Origin: DATCHW01 sp036508135
GTDB taxonomy: Bacteria; Bacteroidota; Ignavibacteria; Tepidaquicellales; Tepidaquicellaceae
Assembly (NCBI GenBank): GCA_036508135.1
Contig: DATCHW010000177.1
Location: 1-24,722 of the forward strand
Reading direction: 5' to 3'
DNA: 24,722 bases
The position numbers and the translations under genes are program-made. Below the pieces are notes generated by a model. That model was not told the origin of the DNA. It made no database searches and was given only the letters and a program-made list of their open reading frames with translations. Shown here one piece after another: positions 9,374 to 19,200 of the stretch. Each line of letters begins with the position of its first letter. The first letter of the stretch is position 1.

Positions 9374-9650
9374 CCGTCCAAAATAAACATTTCTTAAAAA
9401 TGTTTTAGATAGCAAAAGCAATTATTAAAAAGCTATTGTCTATAATTATTTTTTAAAATTGCCCTGAAAATCAAGTACTTATTCGAATAAAATCCTAGAA
9501 TATGTTAAATTTGTTTTGGACAGCAAATTTCTCTTCATTATTCCTATATAGGGAATTGTTTTTTGTTTTTGGTTAAATTTGTCCAAAATGTTTAATATTT
9601 TGAATAAAATTAAACCTTTATTTAAGTTCCCAATTTATTTTGGATAGCTG
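9374..9650. repeat. Cluster of five TTTTGGAYAGC-like motifs in both orientations (possible mobile element ends)
   Basis: Five related copies lie within 277 bases. The reverse-oriented copies are GTCCAAAATAAAC at 9376-9388 and GTCCAAAATGTTTAA at 9581-9595. The forward copies are TTTTAGATAGC at 9403-9413, TTTTGGACAGC at 9514-9524 and TTTTGGATAGC at 9638-9648. The first two form an imperfect hairpin whose inner stem is AAACATTT (9385-9392) with AAATGTTT (9398-9405). Ends reading TGTCCAAAA are common among transposase-flanking inverted repeats, so these may be relics of small inverted-repeat elements. No transposase is recognisable. The remainder of the 638-base gap (9294-9373 and 9835-9931) shows nothing I can support. 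Confidence 0.5.
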
Positions 9651-9834
9651 TGATATTCGATAAATTTTTTCAAGAACTTGAACGAATAGTTGCTCCAAAT
9701 AGAAATTTTACATTTGGTATGAATGTTTATTTTTAACAGAATTGTTGACAGTTGCTATCATATATGCTAAAAATGAATATATTTTGGAAATCCTGAATTA
9801 TTATAATCCCAAACAGGAATTGATAATGTTGTAA
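9626..9834 (+). pseudogene. Possible decayed coding relic in the tRNA-downstream gap
   Basis: Two short open stretches in neighbouring frames read like protein rather than random AT-rich DNA. The first (9626-9736) contains FDKFFQELERIVAPNRNF. The second (9703-9834) contains IIYAKNEYILEILNYYNP and then a stop. The simplest reading is a gene fragment broken by a frameshift, next to the repeat cluster. I do not recognise a family, and chance is not excluded. Confidence 0.2.
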
Positions 9835-9931
9835 CTTAATTATCTAAAAAACAAATACCTTAATATTTTAATGCTGCTCTAATTATCAAATATAACACAC
9901 TCTTAAAGATTATATTTATCGTTTACTGAAT

Positions 9932-12900
9932 TTAAAAATCAAAACCAAATAGCATTCCAAAATAGAATCTCCACTCTTTTCCGTAAGTAACATTTTCACC
10001 GCGGAATTTTCTGGTAAATTCGTTAAGACCATACGCAGCATTAAAGAATATGCTCGTTGGAAATATATAAAAAGAAAAAGCCTGCAATCTTAATTCTGCA
10101 CCAATATCTTTTTTGAAATCCTTTATATCAAATTCATTTCCATTCCAGGCATTACCATAATCACCGTAAATTCCAAAATATAATTTGTCGAGATATAATG
10201 GTGAAATTCGCATATCTATTTTTGTAAGAAGAGGGAAGCGGTATGTGAGATTTGCTGTCACAACTCTCCCACCGCCAAGCGCATAGAAAGGGTAACCTTT
10301 CATCCCGGGTAAACCGGTTGCATAAAAATCATAAAAGTCTTCTACAGGAGGTCCAAATATTGTTGCCCCTCTGATTTTCAGACTCAAAGTGTGTTTATTA
10401 TTAAACAATCCAATTGATTCAAGCCATTCACCATCGAGTTTGTGAAGTCTGTTGGTAGCATAAATAGTTTTAAGGTTACCATCGTCGGTAACTTCAAATT
10501 GAGGATTGATTTTACTTATTTCGTAATCATACTTTATTTTGATTTTTCTTCCAATCGGATTTATGTCTGTATTCCGAGTATTGTAATAACTTTCGTACAT
10601 ATACGTCAGAGAAAAAGTATGTGCCTTAAAATAATCCTCTGAAGATGCCCTTACAGGAATATTACTCTGAGGTATCCTGAACGCATCAATATCTGAAGCA
10701 TATTTTGAAAATGAATAATTAAATTTAAAATCGTGATAATAGTTAATAAGTTTGAAATCCATCCCTACATCAAATTCTAGAAGATCATAAGTAACACCTA
10801 CATTAATTGTATCGGCAGCTGCGATTAATTGTCCGGTTGATTTCCTTGAAATATTATATCCCTCAAGTGTAAATTTCGGAGAGAAACCTAAGTCTTTTGA
10901 GAAGAAATCTTTCAAGAAAGGAACCCCATTATCATATCTGAACTGAAAAAATAAATCTCGTTCGCCTTTTCTGTTAATGCTGGCTCCGCCAAAAATTGAA
11001 ACACGATTCATTATTTCTTCCGAATAGAAATAGAATCCGGGTTTAATTGCATCAAGTACATTATTATCTTTTGTATAATTATCATATCTTATAACGGGAA
11101 AGAAAGCAAGATTAGTAAAAATACTAGTATACGGTTTTTCTTTAAAATCCGGAATCTCTTTGTCGTTAAAATTTCTAAGTGTATTCCAGTCAAATTTGTT
11201 CTTACTTTCCGTATTTGTAGAATCAATTTCGGAATACTTTTGCACTAATCTGGACGGCTTAATATAATCTAAGTCTGAATTTATAGTGATTTCTTTAAAA
11301 TCTTTAAGTTCGGTAATCTTATATCCTGTGGATTTATAAGATGAATATGTAAGATTTCCACCATTGTTCACAGAAGGCATAAATGCTCCGCCGAGGACAT
11401 TTGTTATTTGTTTTACTTCTTTTGATTGTAAATCATAAGAGTAAATATTGTAAATCCCTGTGCGGTCTGACGAGAAATAAATTTTTTTGTAATCAGGAGA
11501 AAAACTCGGAGACCTTGTATCTCCAAATGAATCATCAAATAAATGTTCAATGTTACCTGTCTGAATATCTATTGATGATATCCTTCTACCTTTCTCGAAA
11601 GCATAATCAAAATATATTTTGTTTCCATCACCTGAAAACACAGGATTGAAGACTTCTTCACCGTTCTTGAATTGAGTAAGTGCTCTTTTATTCTTCCCAT
11701 CTGAATCTGCTATGTAAAGATTTAAAGTACCATCACCATTAATTATAAAACAAATTGATTTTCCATCAGGGGAGTAAGAAGGAAATATTGTTCTTAAATC
11801 TTTTGTAATCCTCTTATCTTTTTTAGTAGCGATATCATATTCGTAAATATCGAAAAGTATAATTCCGTCAAAAGTAGGAGGAATGTTTCTTTTTGAATAA
11901 AGTATTTTTTTACTGTCCGGCGACCATGAAAAATTTGTCGAAACAGGAAATGCGATCATCTCTTTTTCTTTTTTCTCAATATTATAAACAAACAACCCTG
12001 TCGACGAATAATCATATTCCTGGTTAGATAGGAACGCAATTTTTTTCCCATCCGGGGAGTAATGTGGAAAATAATTAGCAAATCCCTTATCCTCTATAAT
12101 GGTACCATCATTTAGATTGGACCTTACATTTTTTAATTTTTGTTCGTAATCGTTTTGAAGATATCTTTTCCATTGATTATATAAATCACTTCCGTCAATG
12201 TTAAGTACTTTTCTGAAAGCAGCATCAATACTAAAATTTGTCAAATCACCTAAATGATCGGAAATTTCTCGCAATTTATTCTCACCGAATGTTTCCGAAA
12301 TATATCTGACAAGTGCAAATCCTGAGTTATATATTGATTCAGCTTTCAAAGAAGTATATGATGAAAACTGTCCCATTTCATTAAAAGTTAACATATTATC
12401 ATCAATAACATAAGACCTTAAAATCATATCCCTGTGGGAATCCCACTCATCGTATCCTGTTTGCTGTCTCTGATATTGTGCAGTCCCTTCCGCAAACCAT
12501 GCGGGAACTCCAACTCCCGAAATGGGGTAAGATACAATAACATTTGGATAACCATAAAGAACATCAGGGCGTCGTTCTTTTTCATAGTTTAGCCATTGAA
12601 GATAAATGGCAGGAAGTTTCCTTGAAAATTTCATTGATAACTGAATTTGTACCATATGAGTAAATTCGTGAGTGATTACGTTTCTCAACCAGTTATGAGT
12701 GCCTCGAAGATCAAAATCAAGAGGTGTTGCCAGGATTTCAATTCGATTATTATAAAAATCAGTAGCTCCGTTTGCAACGTCAGAAACATCTTTAATAATA
12801 AAATTCACTTTTTCTTCAGGCTCGTATTGATAAAGTGAAGTGATTGGACCGAAAACATCTTCTGCAATTTTTGCAACTGTTTTTGCAGATCTGGATGCCT

Positions 12901-13051
12901 CTTTATGGTATGTAATAGTAAAGTGTGCTGTTTCTATTGTATACCAATCTAGATCCGGATATGATTCAAACTGTGCAAATAAATCGCCGGAAATTGAAGA
13001 AAATAAGATTATTAAAATAAATGCATTAAAATAAACAATTTTATTAATCAT
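9932..13051 (-). CDS. Gluzincin metallopeptidase-like / PD40 propeller / outer-membrane beta-barrel fusion
   Basis: A 1039-residue secreted protein with a signal peptide (about 1-27, ending LFAQ). Residues 35-300 form a Peptidase_MA-like gluzincin domain with HEFTH at 128-132 and the third zinc ligand Glu188 in WFAEGTAQY, so the active site looks intact. Residues about 320-580 carry at least five PD40/TolB-type propeller blades (YSPDGKKIAF, WSPDSKKILY, YSPDGKSICF, SGDGNKIYF, FSPDYKKIYF). From about 640 to the end the pattern is an outer-membrane barrel related to the BamA/Omp85 surface-antigen type, with GLPGMKGYPFYALGGGRVVTANLTYRFPL (913-941) and a terminal aromatic Phe. It is divergent from sprA. 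It could process or assemble surface proteins in the periplasm; this is inference. It is not TolB itself, which lacks the peptidase and barrel. Confidence 0.85.
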   Translation of the reverse strand: MINKIVYFNAFILIILFSSISGDLFAQFESYPDLDWYTIETAHFTITYHKEASRSAKTVAKIAEDVFGPITSLYQYEPEEKVNFIIKDVSDVANGATDFYNNRIEILATPLDFDLRGTHNWLRNVITHEFTHMVQIQLSMKFSRKLPAIYLQWLNYEKERRPDVLYGYPNVIVSYPISGVGVPAWFAEGTAQYQRQQTGYDEWDSHRDMILRSYVIDDNMLTFNEMGQFSSYTSLKAESIYNSGFALVRYISETFGENKLREISDHLGDLTNFSIDAAFRKVLNIDGSDLYNQWKRYLQNDYEQKLKNVRSNLNDGTIIEDKGFANYFPHYSPDGKKIAFLSNQEYDYSSTGLFVYNIEKKEKEMIAFPVSTNFSWSPDSKKILYSKRNIPPTFDGIILFDIYEYDIATKKDKRITKDLRTIFPSYSPDGKSICFIINGDGTLNLYIADSDGKNKRALTQFKNGEEVFNPVFSGDGNKIYFDYAFEKGRRISSIDIQTGNIEHLFDDSFGDTRSPSFSPDYKKIYFSSDRTGIYNIYSYDLQSKEVKQITNVLGGAFMPSVNNGGNLTYSSYKSTGYKITELKDFKEITINSDLDYIKPSRLVQKYSEIDSTNTESKNKFDWNTLRNFNDKEIPDFKEKPYTSIFTNLAFFPVIRYDNYTKDNNVLDAIKPGFYFYSEEIMNRVSIFGGASINRKGERDLFFQFRYDNGVPFLKDFFSKDLGFSPKFTLEGYNISRKSTGQLIAAADTINVGVTYDLLEFDVGMDFKLINYYHDFKFNYSFSKYASDIDAFRIPQSNIPVRASSEDYFKAHTFSLTYMYESYYNTRNTDINPIGRKIKIKYDYEISKINPQFEVTDDGNLKTIYATNRLHKLDGEWLESIGLFNNKHTLSLKIRGATIFGPPVEDFYDFYATGLPGMKGYPFYALGGGRVVTANLTYRFPLLTKIDMRISPLYLDKLYFGIYGDYGNAWNGNEFDIKDFKKDIGAELRLQAFSFYIFPTSIFFNAAYGLNEFTRKFRGENVTYGKEWRFYFGMLFGFDF

Positions 13052-13065
13052 TGAATAAAATGAAA

Positions 13066-13093
13066 TTTATAATTATTATTGAATAATTGTAAA
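13066..13093 (-). promoter_or_regulatory. Candidate promoter for the metallopeptidase/barrel fusion gene
   Basis: On the minus strand a TTTACA box (13093..13088) and a TATAAA box (13071..13066) are separated by 16 bases. The start codon begins about 15 bases beyond the second box, so the leader would be very short. The AT-rich background makes chance matches likely. Confidence 0.25.
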
Positions 13094-13111
13094 ATAAGTA
13101 ATTACTTATTT
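13092..13111. promoter_or_regulatory. Perfect 20-base palindrome in the divergent intergenic region (candidate operator)
   Basis: AAATAAGTAATTACTTATTT is identical to its own reverse complement. It lies between the divergent starts at 13051 and 13217 and overlaps the outer edge of the candidate promoter for the leftward gene. This is the usual position and form of a site for a dimeric regulator, but no regulator gene is nearby and the AT-only flanks weaken the case. Confidence 0.4.
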
Positions 13112-13216
13112 ATATGGCATGTATAAAATTTACGATATGTATTAATTAATTTTTATTAACTTAAATAATTTTAATTATAGAAAAAAGATACTATTTTTGA
13201 CATTAATTGTATTTAT

Positions 13217-16200
13217 TTGATAAAAAATTTCAAATATTTAGTTTCCCGAAGACATTTCTTAAGGAAATTATTATTTATAACGATGTTTTTTATATATCTT
13301 TTTTCTGTAAGCAATTTGTCTTTTGCTCAAGGAAGAAGGGATATTGATGGTAATAAATACGTTGTTTATAATTTCTCAGATACTTCAAAATTTAAATTTA
13401 TTGATTCCACTCAATTAACGTCTGATACGACAAAAAGAGTTCCGGTAGATTCAACTGCCCGTCTTAAATATTTTCAATATTTTCCTGAATATATATATGG
13501 GATAAAGATTAAAGAGAAAACCCATCCATTACTTTTAGAAAATTCAACATTCGTTAAAACAGAGACATCATTCGATTCATCTAACAATGTTTTAATAAGA
13601 CAAACCTTTATGGGGGAGGATATCAAAGCTCCTCTAAAAGTACCATTAAGTAAATTTCTTGAATCTATAAACGAAAATAACAGTAAAAAAATATTTTCTG
13701 ATATTTTCACAGAAAAATTCAAAGGAAATGTTTCTGATGATTTAACAAAGTTATTTGAAAAATTCACTGATATTACAATTCCTTTGCCATTCAAGACTGA
13801 AACTATTTTTGGTCCTCCTACTTTTAATTTACGGATTAACGGAGCAGTTGATATAACGGCATCATACCAGAATATTACGAGTGATCAGGTTGTAGTTTCT
13901 TATTTGAGTAATTCCCAAAACAATATCAATTTTAAACAAGATGTACAGGTCACGGCAAAAGGTACTGTAGGTGACAAATTAACAATAGATGCAGACTGGA
14001 ATACTCAAAGGACCTTTGACTTCGAAAATCAATTGAAATTAAAATATACAGGATATGCGGATGAAGTGATTAAATCAATAGAAGCCGGAAACGTATCACT
14101 GGATACGAAATCAAGCCTTATTCAATCCACGCAAGCATTATTCGGTGTCAAGGGGGAATTCAAACTCGGTCCTCTTAATATTACAACAGTCATTTCTCAG
14201 AAAAAAAGTAAACAGGAAACTAAAGATTATACCGGTGGTTCAAGCGAGCAGAATTTTCAAATAAATGTATATGATTACTCTGATAATCATTACTTTTTTG
14301 ATACTCTTTATAAATCGAGTTTTCTCGATTATATGAACAGTCAAAATAATACATATACCACTCTGACTCAGGAAAACCAGATATTAGTAAGTGATACTTA
14401 TTTTGAAGTATGGGTGCAGTCAGAAATTACTGAACCCCAGAAAAGGTTTGCAGTTGCCTATACACTTTTAAAAGATACGGCATCTATTGATTATAATACT
14501 CTAATAAATAGTCAGCAAGAGCCCGGAATACGTGCTTTCGGATATTTTCGTAAATTGAACCCTAATGAATACTATGTTAATCCATATGCGGGATTTATCA
14601 GTTTAAAGGTGAATGTTCCAGATAATTATGCTGTTGGAGTTACTTACCGGACATACAACCAGAAAAAATTTGGAAGAGGATCTTACGATGCACCAATTCC
14701 AGATACTATGATTCTAAAAATGGTAAAATGCGCGAACCAAAATCCGCAAACGACACCTGATGCGTGGGAATTGAAAATGAAAAATGTATATCGATTGCCT
14801 GTATCAAAGATTATCGAGGACGGATTTACACTTGAAATTTTATATAACAGAGATAATAACTATGAACCGAGCATTCCGGGTAATTCAGATAAATTAATCA
14901 AAATAACAGGTTTGGACAGATATACCGGGAAAGGTCGAACAGGCACTCCGGACGGAGCATTCGATTATCTTGCCGGTCTGACTATAATTCCTGAAACGGG
15001 TGATATCATTTTTCCATCTTTAAGACCATTTTATGATAATTTACGATTAGCAGGTGCTGATTCAACTTTTCAATATAAAGATTTATATTTAGAAAGAAAA
15101 AGTGTAGCGATTAATTCACCTTTAGCAAATAAATATATTATAAAGGGCACTGCAAAAGGAGAAGCGGGGATAAGTAATACGATTAATCTAGGATTCAATG
15201 TAGTCCAAGGAAGTGTAAAAGTATTAAATGGAACACAGGAACTTCAGAATAATGTTGATTATTCTGTAGATTATTCTACCGGAGTCCTTGTCATAAGAAG
15301 TGCATCAGCATTGACTTCACAAAATTTAAAAATCACTTATGAGACAAATGATTTATTTTCAATAGCATCAAAAATTCTAATCGGAGCCAGAGCAGATTAT
15401 AAATTCAGTGAAAAAACAAATTTAGGATTCACATTCGTGAATTTAAAACAGGAAACTCTGAATGATAAAGTCAGAATTGGAGAAGAACCTACCAATAATT
15501 CCGTTTTCGGTCTTGATTTCGCTACAGAAATAAAAACTAATTTTCTGACAAAATTAATTAACTTACTACCGGGCTTCAATACCAAGGAAGAATCGGTTTT
15601 CAGATTCAAGGGTGAATTTGCTTATATGACTCCACAGCCTAATACTATGAAAAGTCGTATACCACAAGACAACAATGAGTCAATTGCATATATCGATGAT
15701 ATGGAAGGTGCAAAGAAAACTTTACCATTGGGTTCAACATTTAACCAGTGGACAATGAGTTCTATTCCTGTGGATACATCTATAGGATTAGTTGATAGTA
15801 TCAGGCAGTTTAAAAGAGGCAGATTGAAATGGTATAACATTCCTAATGATGTCGAAATTAAAAAGATTTATCCTTTAAGGGATGTCCAACCTGGACAGGA
15901 TAGACTTACCCCTTTTTATATTTCATTTGATCCAAAGCAAAGGGGTACTTATAATTATAACAGACGGATGGATACTATTCAGAACAAAAAGACAAACTGG
16001 AATGGAATTATGCGATATCTTAATACTACATCTACTGACCTAATTAACGAAAACATAAATTACATCGAGTTTAATATGCGTATAGATGGGAATAATGCTG
16101 CACTCAGTGATGGTGTTATAGTAATTGAACTTGGGCAGATTTCTGAGGATGCTATTCCAAACGGGATTTTAAATACAGAAGATAAAAATCAGAATGGGAC

Positions 16201-19200
16201 ATTACAGGATGATGAAGATATTGGTTTAGATGGCTTAACTAATTCTGAGGAACTTGCGAAATATAATCAAATTAATGGTACTAATTTAAGTCTGACGGAT
16301 TTACCCGATCCTGCTTTGGATGATAATGGAAATGCAGGAACAAATACGAATCTCGATGTAATAAACGGAACAGAAAATAACCGGGGTACAGAAGGTGGAA
16401 ATAGACCCGATACAGAAGATTTAAACAGAAACGGAATGCTTGACAATACGAATCAATCTTACTTTACATATACAATATCATTAGATACTGCAAATAATAA
16501 AAGAATTTCAGGAAGAGGTGAGCCCGGAAGCGGATGGTTCCAATACAGAATTCCATTGTCGGAATTTTCAAAAGCGATTAATAACCCTTCGCTTAATAAC
16601 ATTGATTATGCTCGAATCTGGATAAAAGGTGTAAATGATAGTATACGAATTGCATTAGTAGATTTAAATTTAGTTGGTAATCAATGGATAAAACCTAATA
16701 AAAATGATACTTCTTATAATATTTCGGTTGTGAGCATTGAAGAAAATCCTCAGATATATCAAAGCCCGGTTGCAGGAGACATATTGAGGCAAACAATTAG
16801 GAATACAAGCGGTGTAAATACAAAATCAAATGAACAATCACTAGCTTTGCAGGTGAATAATCTACCTAATGGAGGAAGGAAATTTGCCGTTAAGGATTAT
16901 AGAACACAAACAATCGATTTATTTAATTATAAGACTCTAAAACTATTTGTCAATGGAGATCCGAGTTTTAATTATGTAAATGAAAATATTTATGATGCTG
17001 CAATGGTTATCCGGTTTGGATCAGATTCGAGTAATTATTATGAATACCGGGCTCCTATACATCCTGACGTTCGTCCGGGTCAGCCCTGGAATTCATTAAA
17101 CGAAGTTTCAATTGTATTCTCAGACCTAACTACAATTAAACTTGCAAGAGACTCAGTTAATCAGGTAGTTGATGTTCCTGTTCCGAATGGTCCGCCCGGT
17201 TCAATATACCGGATAAAAGGTAATCCAGCTTTAAATACTATCCGGGATTTCGAATTAGGTATAGAAAAAAATAGAACAGGACTGAATGCTACAATTACTG
17301 GAAGTGTATGGTATAATGAAATCAGGGTACTAAAAGTTGTAGATGATAACGGATATGCGATGAATATTAATGCGGGTCTGAAGATTGCAGATGTAGCTGA
17401 TTTTAGTTTTAATTTCTCCAAAATTGATCCAAATTATCACTCACTCGATACACGCATTGGTTCGAGAGTAACCGGGCAAGTTTGGGATATGAATTTAACT
17501 CTTAATGTTCATAAATTTATTAATAATGCTTTGGTTTCAATTTTATCAGAAGATTGGAAAGATTTCATATATTTGCCAATAACCTTCAGACATTCGGAAA
17601 ATCTTGCTAATCCCAAGTATTATCCTGGTACAGATATAGATATCGATAAAGCTGCATCAGAAAGATACCGACAAGTATTTATTAAGACAGGTGATGCAGC
17701 GCTGGCTCAGAAAGCTGCTGATGGGATCAGGATTGAGTCTCAAGCCTTGATGGTAAGAAATGAATTCTCCGTAAATGGTTTTAATTTCAAATTCCCCGGT
17801 AATAATTATTTAGTCAAAACTTTATTAAACAGTTTTACTATTAACTTTAACGGTAATCTTGGAAATCAAAGGGATTTCACATATCAAAGCAAAACTGATT
17901 TTACTTATACAGGAGCTATGAATTTTAAAACCGATTTCGGTCTAGCGGATTTGATTAATCTCAAAATAGGAAAGATAATTAATTTTGGTGAAGAGTATAA
18001 AGATGCAAAATTATTTCTTATGCTGCCATTCATTCCTCTTGCACCATTATTTTCTTCTGATTTTAATGCTTCGATAGACTTCAACAGATCAAGATTTGAA
18101 GGCAGACAACGCCGATTATTAATAGATGATCCTATAGCCAGACAGTTTACTGCAAATAGGGGGTTTTCTTTCAACTGGAAATTTATTGAAAACTGGATTG
18201 TAGATTTAACTGGTAACTATTCTTTTAGAGTAGGCAGTGATCTTGCTCCATTTGAAACTTTTGGAGATAGCTTAAATACAGTTCGTTCGGAAAATGAGAT
18301 TTTTAAACAGATTTTTTTCAACGAAGCCCTAATTAATTTTGGAAGGGATTTAAACTATCAACAGACAACAGTCTTTAATCCTAAATTTAATATTCCCATA
18401 ATTAAAAAATTCCTGGATATTACAGGAAGTTACAATGTTACATATGGTTGGAACAATCCAAATACTTCAACTAATATTGGTTATTCTGTTGGATATAATA
18501 ATAAAATTCAGGCATCTACAAATTTTAAGTTAAAAGATTTAATGGGGCTTTTTAAATCTGGATCTACTTCTCCTTTGAATAAAAATCTCGCTAATGGTTT
18601 ACGCACAAATGATGATAACCCGGGGCTTGGAGATTTGCTTAAAATATTGACAACTTTTATTCCTGACAATATATCAATTGCTTATAATCAAGATAATACA
18701 GTATTAAATCCCGGTGTACAGGGGAGACCGGGTTTTGGAAATTTTTGGATGGTTCCGGGAGGAGCGAGAGAAGAATTAGGACCTTCTCGAATGTATCAAT
18801 TAGGATTTTCAATGTTTCCTGGAAAAAGGGTCCCGGGACTTCAATTAACAGATAACTTCGCTCAAATAAATAATCTTACACTTACAGCTACTATTAATCC
18901 TCTCATTCCTCAAAATATAAGGATGAATCTAACTTTTAAATCTAATTGGGGAGCCCAGAATAGTGCAAGTTATATTTCTGATCCGGAAGGATCTTTATAC
19001 AATCCAACGAGTAAATCAAGTAATTCGAATAAAAGTTACACAATATTTTTCGCCGGAAATGTTGATAAATTTAATTATACCGCTACCGAAGATTTGCAAA
19101 GCAACACACAGAATATTTCTTCTGCATTTAAAAGTCAACTTTCATCGATTCCATTCCCAAATTGGTCGCTTTCAATTTCGGGTGTAGAGAAAATTCCTTT

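Noticed and set aside
9294..9931. CRISPR array or intact insertion sequence in the large gap
   Set aside because: The repeats are short, irregularly spaced and in both orientations, with no regular spacers, and no transposase-length reading frame is present.
11383..11649. 88-codon open frame on the plus strand inside the metallopeptidase/barrel gene
   Set aside because: Antisense to a gene with conserved propeller motifs; no recognisable domain or ribosome binding site.
9932..13051. Calling the PD40 protein TolB
   Set aside because: TolB is about 430 residues with no metallopeptidase domain or outer-membrane barrel; only the propeller blades are shared.
13474..13794. 106-codon open frame on the minus strand inside sprA
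   Set aside because: Antisense to the conserved SprA N-terminal region; no family features.
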